Positions 10,295-18,746 of a stretch of 27,500 bases of DNA are shown here, in pieces (position 1 is the stretch's first letter; every line of letters begins with the position of its first letter). The position numbers were made by a program, and so were the translations under genes. Source of the stretch: Prorocentrum cordatum (Eukaryota; Sar; Dinophyceae; Prorocentrales; Prorocentraceae); the NCBI GenBank assembly GCA_963575745.1, contig CAUYUJ010020755.1, forward strand, positions 1 to 27,500, in the 5' to 3' direction. The notes under the pieces were generated by a model. That model did no database searches. It saw only the letters and a list, made by a program, of their open reading frames with translations, and was not told the origin of the DNA.

Positions 10295-10420
10295 GCGTCA
10301 TCATCATCACCACCACCGTTAGCATCAGCAGCATCAGCCTCAATATCATCATGATATTACTGATCGTCAGCATCATCAGCGTCCCAACGAGCATCATCCT
10401 GATTATCATCGCCTTCATCG

Positions 10421-10452
<32 letters not shown>

Positions 10453-10535
10453 GTCAACTTGGGCACCATCATCACAATCATGATCATCAGCATCATCGGC
10501 ATTCTCATCATCAGCATTCCCATCATCAGCACCAC

Positions 10536-10569
<34 letters not shown>

Positions 10570-10573
10570 GTCG

Positions 10574-10606
<33 letters not shown>

Positions 10607-10905
10607 GCGCCATCATCGTCGTCAGTACCCACATTAACATAATCATCAGCAGCAGCATCATCATGATCATCAGCATCATCTTCGTCATCATCAGCATCAT
10701 CATCACCACTATCATGATCATCATCACCATCCGCAGCATCATCTTCATCATCATAATCATCAATACCAACACCATCATCATGATCACCACCACCACCGTC
10801 AGCATCAGCATCATCAGTATCATCATCCTCATCATCCTCAGCATCAGCATCATCATCATCATCATCGTCGTCGTGGTCGTCGCCGTCAGCAGCAGCAGCA
10901 TCTAT
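10080..10905. repeat. CAA then CAT/ATC microsatellite domain
   Basis: CAACAA/CAGCAA words from 10085 to 10145, then degenerate CATCAT with pure runs at about 10220-10294, 10425-10450 and 10530-10567, and a CGT run at about 10568-10605. The long plus-strand poly-Ile frame and the minus-strand poly-Met and poly-Asp frames are period-3 artefacts. Confidence 0.93.
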
Positions 10906-12022
10906 CACCCTCCTCGTGCTCCTCATCCTCTAGTACTTCCCCTCCTCCTAGGACTCCTCCTCCGTGTGATCCTTCCAATCCATCTCTTCGTTCCGCTCCT
11001 CATTACGTTCTGTTGCACCGCCTTCGCACATTCTCCCCCTCCTCCTCTTCCTCCTCCTCTTTCTCATCATCATCCTACTCCCCCTCTTTCTCCTCCTCCT
11101 CCTCTTCCTCCGCCGCCTCATCCTTCAAACTCATTGTTGCCAACATCAACATCATCATCATCATCATCAGCATCTTCACCATCACCATCACCATCACCAT
11201 CATCATCATCATCATCATTACCATCATCATGGTCATCATGGTCATCATGATCATCATCATGATCATTCTCATCATCGTCGTCATCATCATCGTCATCAGT
11301 CTCATCGTCATCATGATCATCAACATCAGCAACATCGTCATGAACATCCTCATCAGCACCAACACCATCACGTTTACCAGCACTATCATCACCAGCATCA
11401 CCATCACCATGACCATCACCATCATCATCATCGTCGTCGTCATCATCATCATCATCATCATCATAATCAACATTACCATCAATACTGTCAACTGTCATCC
11501 TCTCCATGCGCCCCCTTCTCCTATTTAACCTCCTCCTCCTCCTCCTCCTCCTCCTCCTCCTCCTCCTCCTCCTCCCCCCCAGCCTCCTCCAACTCCTCCT
11601 TCTCATCCTCCTCCTCATCCTCCTCCTCCTCGCCCTCGTCATCCTCTTCGTCCTCCGTCTCCGTCTTCTCCTCCAGACGTCGTCAGCCTGCTCCTCATTC
11701 ACACAACCTCCTCCTACTCCTCGACATCCTCCTCCTCTTCCTCCTCCTGCACCTCATCATCATCCTGTTCCTCCACCTTCTTTTCCTCCTCCTCCTTCTC
11801 CTCTTCCTACGCCACCCCACTTCTCATCCTCCACCTCCTCATCCATCTCCTCACCATCCGCATCATCACCGTCACCATCATCCTCATCATCATAAGCACA
11901 ATCCGCATCATCATGCTCATCATCAACAGCAGCAACATCATCGACATCATCGTAATCAGTGTAGTCATCATCTGTACATTCATCATAATCCTCCTGGCCG
12001 TCACCAGTCCACCCAATATCGC

Positions 12023-12066
<44 letters not shown>

Positions 12067-12357
12067 CCATCATCATCATCAGTCTCATAAGCATCACCAC
12101 CATCATAAACACACTAATCTACACCATCATCTGCATCAGCAACAGGATCGCCACCGTCACCAGCATCATCCCCATCACCATCACCATCACCACCATCATC
12201 ATAATCATCATCATCATCATCATCACCAACATCATCACCAGCAACATCATACGCATCGTCATCATCGTCATCACCTTCATCATCATCCGCATCCTCATCT
12301 TACTCTTCATCCTCATCCTAACCATCATCACCATCATCATCACCATCATCATGGAAT
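10906..12357. repeat. CTC/TCC and CAT microsatellite domain
   Basis: Alternating blocks: CTC/TCC-rich at about 10906-11125, CAT-rich at 11141-11480, CTC-rich at 11528-11830 with a pure run at about 11529-11573, then CAT-rich at 11880-12357 with a pure run at about 12020-12065. The plus strand is pyrimidine-rich throughout. No gene is supported inside it. Confidence 0.92.
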
Positions 12358-13193
12358 TCTGAGTCTGAGCTGTTCGAGGCACGGGTCGGAATCGACATCT
12401 TTGCCAGCGTTGCCAGAAAAGGCTCCAAACGCACAGCGTCTCCCTCTCGGACGCGGGTGGCTGTGACCCTTGCAACTGGTCCTTCAACGTGGGAATGTGA
12501 TGTGTTGCCACTGCCGGTGCGATGACCTTCTGCCATATCTGTGGGTCGGTGGTCATGCGTTCGTCGAGGTTGGAGTCGGTATCCCACATCCGTAACCGCT
12601 CTAGTACGGTAGGTCGCTTCTGACACCCGTCCTTTGTGTCCGTGCTGGTGTTGTGGAGCGGAAGTGGCCGTCGTTTCTTAGTTGCGTCGTCTGTTAGTCC
12701 GCTGCCCTGAATGCGGACGCCGCCTGGCTTTTCGCGCCGTTTCAGCGGTGCCATGGCAAGTCCTCGTGCTGGCCGTGGGCCGCGTGGTTCCCCAATCGCA
12801 TGCTCTCCGTCGGTGGTTGGAGGTCGTTGTGCTCGCGTTTCGGTGGGTGTCTGGGCTGCATGTGAATGGTGGTGCACCAAGCTCACCGTGTGCGGCGCGA
12901 GCTCTGGCTGGGTCCGCGCCGCCTTGGAACCGTCAGTCCCCTCTGCGTGGGCTTCGTCGTCGCTTGTCGCCAGGTCGCTAGGTGCGTCATCGTTGCGTGC
13001 AAATGGTGCGATCAGGTGGGGCTCGCTGGGGTCGATGGTTGCTCTTCGCGTCCTCCGTGCGCTTGAGCTTCTTGTCGTTGGTGCGGGGTGCTTGCGTGAC
13101 GGTGGTAGTGACGATCCTCTCCCAAGCATGCCGATGAACTGCCTCTGCGGTGTGTTGGCCTTCGGTGTGAGCTCCTCTGTGGTGGTGATGCCG

Positions 13194-13820
13194 TCATTTC
13201 TTCTGGCCCGCGGTAACGACGTATCCGCGTCGATCTGGATCACTTCGCTGGTTGGTTGGCCTGGCGGTGGATCCTGGTGTCCAAGCGTTTGGCGTGGGGC
13301 AGTCGTGCTCGCAGCTGCCTGGCTGGCAGGCTGGTGGCGTTTGCGGAGTTCTCGATGCTCTCGTCGGCGTCGTTGGATGGTACTGCGGTTCCTGCTCAGC
13401 GGCTGGTTGGGGCACCAATACTCCATACGAGTTTGCGTCCCTGGCGGCGTGGTCGCTGAAATCCTGGGTTCCTGCTCCGTTTAATCTGTGCGATGGTGGC
13501 GGTTCAACCTGTGGGGGGAAGGTGAGGTCGTGGATGGTTGGGATCTCCGCGGTGCGAGCCTTGTCCTCAGTGTTGAGAGAGTTGTCCAGCGTGTTGACAG
13601 TTTCCACGTTGTTGAAGCGCTCCTGTGCTACGTCAGCAGCGCGTTGAGCGTAGCGGCATTCCTCCATTGCCTCGTCTCTTCTCTGCGCTTCTCGTTGATC
13701 TCCGTCAAGCTCCTCTACTCGTTCTCCTTCTGTTGGTAGCACTGTAGTTCCTGCTGGTTGGGGTCGCCTGCGGTTCGGTTGCGAAGTGCCACTCTCTGCG
13801 CGTTGTAATAGTAGCTGCAA
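13194..13820 (-). CDS. Fragment: charged then Pro-rich segment of the decayed region
   Basis: The longest uninterrupted piece (208 codons) of the minus-strand coding region. Roughly residues 30-95 are charged and helical, with VEELDGDQREAQRRDEAMEE and FNNVETVNTLDNSLNTEDK. The remainder is Pro/Thr-rich (PPQVEPPPSHR, PTTPTRASRTPQTPPACQPG) and low in structure. No family recognised. The next segment down (containing EVIQIDADTSLPRARR) is in another frame from about 13200. Confidence 0.4.
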   Translation of the reverse strand: MQLLLQRAESGTSQPNRRRPQPAGTTVLPTEGERVEELDGDQREAQRRDEAMEECRYAQRAADVAQERFNNVETVNTLDNSLNTEDKARTAEIPTIHDLTFPPQVEPPPSHRLNGAGTQDFSDHAARDANSYGVLVPQPAAEQEPQYHPTTPTRASRTPQTPPACQPGSCEHDCPTPNAWTPGSTARPTNQRSDPDRRGYVVTAGQKK

Positions 13821-13862
13821 GTGCCCTTCATATTGTTGTGCATTTTGGTGTGCCTTCTGCTC

Positions 13863-13886
13863 GTGTGTGTGTGTGTGTGTGTGTGT
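13863..13886. repeat. (GT)12 microsatellite
   Basis: Perfect dinucleotide run inside the decayed coding region. The protein-like frame changes across it, so slippage here is a likely cause of one frameshift. Confidence 0.95.
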
Positions 13887-14515
13887 TCATGTCGGTCGAC
13901 ACTTGTTGGAGGTATGGCTCCCGGGGCTTGCTCGGCGCCCCTTCCTCTTGAGTCCGTAGCCTTTCGATTGCGTCCCTGCGCCCCCCTTTTTTGGTGCAAA
14001 ATGATGCGCTCGTTGTGCTCCTTGATCCGTATTTCGATTGCTTGGGCAGCGCTTTTGGCGATGTGCTGCTCGGCCCCCTCTGTCTTTTTGAAACACTGAT
14101 GTCTTTCGCCTGCGAGCCTTTCTGCTTCTTGTAGCTGTTGCTCCATGTTGGCGCGGTCCTGGTTGCCATCGATGATTTTTGTCTGCGCCTCTCAAAGCTC
14201 CTTCTGTAGCTGGTCGGTCGGCGATTGGACGTGATATCCAGATATGCCCTTCATGGCTGCCTGTATGGCCTCGAGCTCCTCCTCCGTCCTGTTGAGGGCC
14301 GCTGTATTCCTTGTCTGTGCGAATTCGCGGTGCGCCGCCATCTTCTCCGTTGTCTCCTTGGAAATGTTGATTTCGCGCACGGGCTCGCTGTAGTATGGTT
14401 GGGCTCTTGCTGCTTCCCTGCTGTTTACGAATGAGTTCCTAGAGGGCGTGGGTTTCGTTGTTGGCGTCAGTCTTGTGCTTCTTGGTGTCGGTGGCCATGC
14501 GTTGGTTGTGGTCCT

Positions 14516-14971
14516 TCAGCCAAAACAAGGTGCCGACGTCGTGTCCTTCTGCCGTTTCCCCCGCCCTTGTTTGTCCTCTGGGAGCCAAGGCGGGCGCCCT
14601 TCTTTGTGGCGGATTCTCAAATATTTTTCAGCTTCGGCGTCAACAGAGCCTATGTCGCTGTAGCTGTTGTCCCTGGCGTTGCTGATACCGCGTTGCAGGA
14701 TGCTGAGCTCCTCAGTTTTGGTCTCCAACTCGTTCATGTAGATCTGCACCTGGTTCTGGTGGGTCTTGGTGTGTTCGTAGACTCCTCCATGGCCCGTTCG
14801 GTGTTGGCAATCTCCCTTGCCTGCTGGGGTAGGGGCATGCTGTTGAGGATCATGACTTGGGTGAGGGCGATCTGTGTCACTGCGTCTGTAGTGGGTAGGC
14901 CTGCTGCCCTGCTTTTTGCAATTGCTGTTGCTGCTGCTCGCCTCTGCTCGATGTACTTGGTCTCCTTCCAA
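14516..14971 (-). CDS. Fragment: coiled-coil-like segment of the decayed region
   Basis: The C-terminal half of this frame is the protein-like part: IYMNELETKTEELSILQRG followed by an acidic stretch and PPWLPEDKQGRGKRQK. The block that belongs upstream (for example MILNSMPLPQQAREIANTE, with AVTQIALTQ) is in another minus frame at 14734-15033, so a frame change is implied near 14780. Another occurs near 14535, where the sequence continues as TLFWLKDHNQRMATDTKKH in a different frame. Confidence 0.4.
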   Translation of the reverse strand: MEGDQVHRAEASSSNSNCKKQGSRPTHYRRSDTDRPHPSHDPQQHAPTPAGKGDCQHRTGHGGVYEHTKTHQNQVQIYMNELETKTEELSILQRGISNARDNSYSDIGSVDAEAEKYLRIRHKEGRPPWLPEDKQGRGKRQKDTTSAPCFG

Positions 14972-14978
14972 TTGCCCC

Positions 14979-15296
14979 TCAACTTGAGGTCGTTGGGTGG
15001 TAGCTCCTGGTCATGCCTTCGTGCGGCGTGCACCTTCCTCCTCGGCGTGACGATGCTGATCGTGTTGGCGATATGGTCGTTGTGCTTCCGCTCGGTGCCG
15101 TTTCCTTGGGCGTCACATCGTGGTCGGGTTGGGCCTGCGCCTTCCCCTTACCCTTGCTGTTCTGGTGCTTGCCTTTTTGGTTCCACTCGTCGGGCTTGTA
15201 GCCGTCCCAGGTGGCGCTTCCCTTTCCGCTGGCGTTGTTCCCCTTCACGCCGTAGGGCTGTTCCCAGTGTGGTCCTCGGCCCACTGGTCCGTCCAA
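14979..15296 (-). CDS. Fragment: basic Lys/Gly-rich segment of the decayed region
   Basis: A 105-codon open piece of the minus-strand coding region. Its core, about residues 15-55, is hydrophilic and basic, with ATWDGYKPDEWNQKGKHQN followed by SKGKGKAQAQ, the kind of low-complexity nucleic-acid-binding tail common in protist retroelement or RNA-binding proteins. It ends in a Ser/Thr-rich stretch (SGSTTTISPTRSASSRRGG). Continuity is lost upstream, where the preceding residues (RWRNNNWTDQWAEDHTGN) lie in another frame, and downstream near 15020, where the next helical block is in a third frame. The ATG is probably not the true start. Confidence 0.4.
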   Translation of the reverse strand: MDGPVGRGPHWEQPYGVKGNNASGKGSATWDGYKPDEWNQKGKHQNSKGKGKAQAQPDHDVTPKETAPSGSTTTISPTRSASSRRGGRCTPHEGMTRSYHPTTSS

Positions 15297-15735
15297 TTGT
15301 TATTCCTCCAACGCTCGGGGCCTGCTCCGATTGTCGGTGTGGTAGGTCGCGGTGTGGTTCCTCACCTTCGAAGGCGGCTCGATGTCCTCTATGATGGTGG
15401 CGTGGCTCCAGATCCATTCGCAATTGTCCCACGATGATGCCGACATTGCGGGAACTTGTGGTGGGAATAGTGGTGGTTGTTGCGCACTGTGGTGCGCAGC
15501 TAGTAGCTGGCGTGCCGTGTAGAGCTGGTGCTGCGTGTCCTGGCCGAGGAATTCGCGTGCTGCTGCGACTCGTAGCAGTACGCGTGCTGCTGCTGGTTGT
15601 TCACGCAGTCGGCGATGCCAAGCTGGGTTGTCTGTTGTCGGAGTCGTGGTAATGACGTCACCAGACGGCGTTACCTGAATGTGTACTCGAAACGGGATGT
15701 AAGTGGGGTAGGTCGGATGTCGAACATATTTTGGA

Positions 15736-15820
15736 CAACTTGAGGCTTCGGTCGAAGCTGGCCCCCTAGGACTGGCGCGCTGCCACGGGTTTCTTGAGCC
15801 AAACTGGCTGCGGACCCTCC
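15736..15820. other. Short unique spacer
   Basis: Unique GC-rich spacer between the 5' end of the decayed minus-strand region and the pyrimidine arm. No motif recognised. Confidence 0.5.
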
Positions 15821-15884
15821 CTCCTCCTCCTCCTCCTCCTCCTCCTCCTCCTCCTCCTCCTCCTCCTCCTCCTCCTCCTCCTCC

Positions 15885-15953
<69 letters not shown>

Positions 15954-16050
15954 CTCTCCTCCTCCCCATCCTCCTCCCTCTCCTCCTCCTCCTCCTCCTC
16001 CTCCTCCGCCTTCTCCTCCTCCTCCTCCTCCTCCTCCTCCTCCTCCTCCT
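15821..16050. repeat. Pyrimidine arm: (CTC)n-(CAT)n-(CTC)n
   Basis: Pure CTC from about 15826 to 15885, pure CAT to about 15951, then CTC/CCT with minor interruptions to 16050. This is the left arm of the purine/pyrimidine inverted repeat. Confidence 0.95.
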
Positions 16051-16130
16051 CGCATGGCGCACTGCGCGCACAGCTGCCTGTTTCCGAGCTGATTGGAAGA
16101 GGTCTCCGCCGTGCCACGCTGAAGCCTGCA

Positions 16131-16496
16131 AGGGAGGAGGAGGAGGAGGAGGAGGAGGAGGAGGAGGAGGAGGAGGAGGAGGAGGAGGAGGAGGAGGAGG
16201 TCGAGGAGAAGATGAGGATGAGGAGGAGGAACAGGAGGATGAGGAGGATGATGATGAGGAAAGGAGGAGGAGGAAGAGGTCGAGGAGAAGATGAGGATGA
16301 GGAGGAGGAGCAGGAGGATGAGGAGGAGCAGAAGGAGGAGGATGAGGAAAAGGAGGAGGAGGAGGAAGAGGTCGAGGATAAGAGGTCGGTCAGGGAGGGA
16401 GGAGGAAGAGGAGGATCGATGAGATGATGAGGAGGAGGAAGAGGAGGAGGAGGAGAGGAGGAGGAGGAGGAGGAGGAGGAGGAGGAGGAGGATCTC
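16131..16496. repeat. Purine arm: (GGA)n with GATGAG-containing longer units
   Basis: Pure GGA at about 16131-16199, then longer units containing GAAGAGGTCGAGGAGAAGAT, GAGGATGAGGAGGAGGAGCA and GAGGAAAAGGAGG, then GGA again to 16490. The long units recur at 24.4-24.8 kb. It is complementary in composition to the pyrimidine arm, with a loop of about 80 bp of unique DNA (16051-16130) between. Confidence 0.95.
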
Positions 16497-16787
16497 GCTG
16501 TGGATCTCGCTGATACCGGGCCCACCCCCGGGGAGGGGCGGGTGCCCCCGGGGTGGGGGAAGAACCCCACCTGAGTGGGCGAGCTCCGCCCTCGGGCCTT
16601 CGGTGCGCCACCCTGGTGGGGCCAGGCCCAGGCCCCCGTCCGGCCACGCGGGGGGGAGGACGGGGGAGAGGGCCCGAGGAAGGAAGGGTGGATGGGGAGC
16701 CCGCAGGGGACAGAGTGGTGCGAAGGAAGGGTGGCCAGCCTGGGCGCCCCATGCTCGCAGGAGAGGTCGCTCGCCGGGGGTCAAAAA
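16497..16787. other. GC-rich unique sequence, no gene called
   Basis: G-rich, with GGTGCCCCCGGGG-like words. Open frames exist on both strands because stops are rare at this base composition. None has a recognisable motif. Confidence 0.5.
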
Positions 16788-16935
16788 CAGCCCGGAATTT
16801 CAGCCAAGACGCGGCCCAAGTTGGCTTAAAAAGGGGTGGGGCCACCCCGCCCGAGGCCCGCACGAGCTTCAGCCCACACGAGCCACGAATTGGCTGAAAT
16901 GTTTCGCGCGGTCAGCCCCCCCGGGCCATGCCCAA
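16788..16935 (-). mobile_element. Diverged copy of hairpin-array element (candidate introner-like repeat)
   Basis: Contains two imperfect hairpins 74 bp apart: AATTTCAGCCAAGAC..AAGTTGGCTTA (about 16793-16830) and CTTCAGCCCAC..AATTGGCTGAAAT (about 16867-16900). The next block, GACCGCGCG on the minus strand, parallels AACCGCGCG at the upstream end of the two better copies. Only about half the element length is recognisable. No donor-like GTGAG was identified here. Confidence 0.45.
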
Positions 16936-17276
16936 TGACGCCCCCCCCCCCAACGCAAGCGTGCATCGCGACTCCCCTGCATCCCCGCCGCGCCTGCCGT
17001 CGCTGGCGCAACGCGCCCGCCTGCGCAAGCGTGGCAGCGCCGGGCGAGGGCCCGGCCACCGCTTGCGCGAGCGGGGCGTTCACCGGCGAGGACGCGCGCG
17101 GACCGGGTTGGAGGGCAGGGACGGTGCCCGCGCCTCCCGCCGCCCGCATCCTCCCCGAAGGGCCTGCCGCCTCATGTTTTCATCCCGCGCGCGGCACGTC
17201 GACGCGCTGCCTCCCAGGCCCACCGTGCCGCCCACGGCAGGATCCCAATGGGGGGGGGGGGGCGCGCGCCTCCTGT
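16936..17276. other. GC-rich sequence, no gene called
   Basis: Includes a C-run at 16941-16951 and a G-run at 17251-17261. Open frames in several phases reflect GC content. Nothing recognisable. Confidence 0.5.
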
Positions 17277-17577
17277 GGGCGCCGCCGAATTACAGCCAAG
17301 ACCCTCTCCGAGTTGGCTGCAAATCGCGCGCGCGCAGCCAGCGCCAGCGCGCAGCGGGGGAGGGGCGCGGGAATTGCAGCCAGCCAAGACGGCCCAGGTG
17401 TAGGCCGTAATTCCGGCGAGGCCATGGGGGGGACGTCGGCGCGTTTTCTTTTCCAAGACGGGGCCGCCTTGGCTGAACATCAAGCGAAGGGGCCTCCGCC
17501 GGCCCCCCCGCCCAAGGTTGAAAAACCCCGCGCGGTTGGCGAACTCACTCGGGGGGCGACGCGGCGGTGCCAGGGAA
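17277..17577 (-). mobile_element. Hairpin-array element copy (candidate introner-like repeat)
   Basis: Collinear by eye with 21541-21868 over the whole interval, with substitutions and indels. It has three imperfect hairpins, near 17288 (AATTACAGCCAAGAC..GAGTTGGCTG), 17368 (GAATTGCAGCCAGCCAAGAC..TAGGCCGTAATT) and 17450 (CCAAGACGGGGCCGCCTTGG), about 76-82 bp apart. The fourth hairpin of the sister copy is deleted. On the minus strand the upstream end reads TTCCCTGGCACCGCCGCG, then CCCCCCGA and GTGAGT, a good match to a eukaryotic 5' splice donor (GT at 17547-17548). No adjacent open coding exon was established for this copy. Confidence 0.65.
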
Positions 17578-17593
17578 GTGGGCCATGAGTGGA

Positions 17594-17815
17594 CGCGACT
17601 ACCCCCGCGGAAGCGACTGCCGCGACGCCCGAACGCGGGGTGACGGGGGGCGGAGGTCGGGGCACGGAGCAACCGGCGGGTCGGCCAACGCGCGGCCCAC
17701 GTCGGCAGACACCTGGGACGGGCAGGGGCGAGCGTGCCCAAACACGCGCCCCCCCGATCCGCCCGTCCGAGGAGACCGCCAAGGCGGGCCGCTTGTTATA
17801 GATCCGCCACGTAGC
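17594..17815. repeat. Direct duplication, left copy
   Basis: About 220 bp that recurs at 18057-18285, offset 463 bp. Shared words include CGCGACGCCCGAACGCGGG, CACGTCGGCAGACACCTGGG and CCGCCAAGGCGGGCCGC. The latter contains the palindrome GCCAAGGC. Function unknown. Confidence 0.85.
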
Positions 17816-18056
17816 TCCGGGGACGGGAAGTGGCGGAGGGGGGGTGAGAGGCCAGGCGACGCGTGCGGGAGCGGCCCAGGCAGGCCCGGCTCGGCCTCGG
17901 TCGAAGTCGGCGGCCGCCCCGGCCATGCGAGCACACTCGCGACCGTCGCGCGCGCGCCGCCCCCTGCGAAGGCCGCTCGATCGATCGAGACACCAACACT
18001 GGGCGCCGCCCCGCCCCCCGGCCCTCCAAGCAGCCCGCGGCTGGATCAAGAGGAAA

Positions 18057-18285
18057 CGCGACTTTCCCCGCGGAGCCGACAGCCGCGACGCCCGAACGCG
18101 GGATGACAGTAGACGGAGGGCGAGGTGCACGGAGCACCCGGTGGGTCGGTCAACGCGCGGCCCACGTCGGCAGACACCTGGGGCGGGCAGGGGTGAGCGT
18201 GCCCAAAGACGCGCCCACCCGCACCGCCCGTCCGAGGGGACCGCCAAGGCGGGCCGCTCGTTGGCTAGAACCGCCGAGCGGCTCC
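18057..18285. repeat. Direct duplication, right copy
   Basis: Second copy of the 17594-17815 segment, with scattered substitutions and small indels. A 333-codon minus-strand frame crosses both copies and therefore repeats RPALAV.SDGR and SPLP.PGVCRRGPRV. Since the plus strand is also open, this frame is not called as a gene. Confidence 0.85.
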
Positions 18286-18746
18286 GAGAGCTGGGCCAGG
18301 CAAGCGGCGACGCGGCGACGGCGGCGGCGAGCCTGCCCTTTCCGTCGAACCCGCTCGTGTCCCTACACGCAGCCTGCGCGCGCGCTGAGGTCCCGGCCTC
18401 TGCCAGGGACCGAGCGCCCGTGGCGCCCATGCGGCTGACCCCCTGGCGAGCGGTTGCACGGCGGTCGCCTCGCCCCGGCACGCGCGCGAACTGGTCGCAG
18501 CGGGGGCCCGGCCCATGCCGGGGCCCACGCTCGGGCAGTGCCCCTGCCCACGCGCCGAAGCTGGGTCAAAAATCAACGTGCCCCCGTCCTGCGCGCAACC
18601 GGCATCTGGGCTGGCTGCTGCCGTGACCCGGCCCATGCGGAGGTCCTCCTGCAGCAACGCCCCCCTGCAACCCAGGCGCCGAGACGGGCGCGAGGAGAAC
18701 GCTCAAGGCAGAAGGCGCCCGATCCGCCTCGCGACCCGGGGCGTGT
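18286..18746. other. GC-rich spacer downstream of the 18.75-20.4 kb coding block
   Basis: Follows the TGA stop of the minus-strand coding block. Presumed 3' flank. No polyadenylation signal or further gene recognised. Confidence 0.45.

Larger units (their letters stand above)
12358..15735 (-). pseudogene. Decayed minus-strand coding region, gag/ORF1-like in character, family unknown
   Basis: Read on the minus strand from about 15735, protein-like sequence continues for about 3.4 kb but hops between frames. Order: a short MFDIRPT start candidate and the stretch YIPFRVHIQVTPSGDVIT (about 15730-15650); an acidic, Trp-containing segment WDNCEWIWSHATIIED (about 15430); a Lys/Gly-rich basic stretch with NSKGKGKAQAQ (about 15130); a helical region (about 15030-14740); a coiled-coil-like region with NELETKTEELSILQRG (about 14750-14640), continuing as EEELEAIQAAMKGI (about 14280) and MEQQLQEAERLAGE (about 14140); a Pro/Arg/Ser-rich segment (13.2-13.7 kb); and a C-terminal segment with TTDPQIWQKVIAPAVATHH (about 12520) ending near SDSEFHDD against the CAT repeat. 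In-frame stops are TAG at 14439-14441 and TGA at 14192-14194. No reverse transcriptase, nuclease, zinc-finger or protease motif was found. Known context: dinoflagellate retroelement first ORFs are often GKGK-rich and coiled-coil. Assignment to that class is inference only. It could instead be a host gene with assembly indels. Confidence 0.55.

Noticed and set aside
9952-11250. 432-codon plus-strand and 313-codon minus-strand frames (poly-Ile, poly-Met, poly-Asp)
   Set aside because: They are translations of CAT/ATC triplet repeats. A 3-bp period removes stops on both strands, and both strands are open over the same bases.
13955-13978. Possible dinoflagellate spliced-leader relic (TCCGTAGCC)
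   Set aside because: Only the first nine bases match the consensus as I remember it; the following bases do not, and it lies within a coding-like segment. A chance match is likely.
12358-15735. Reverse transcriptase or endonuclease domain for a LINE-type element
   Set aside because: No YADD/FADD-type motif or endonuclease signature was found in any minus frame, so only a first-ORF-like or unrelated protein is supported.
17480-18481. 333-codon minus-strand frame as a gene
   Set aside because: It crosses two copies of a duplicated non-coding-looking segment and one end of the hairpin element. The plus strand is equally open at this GC content.
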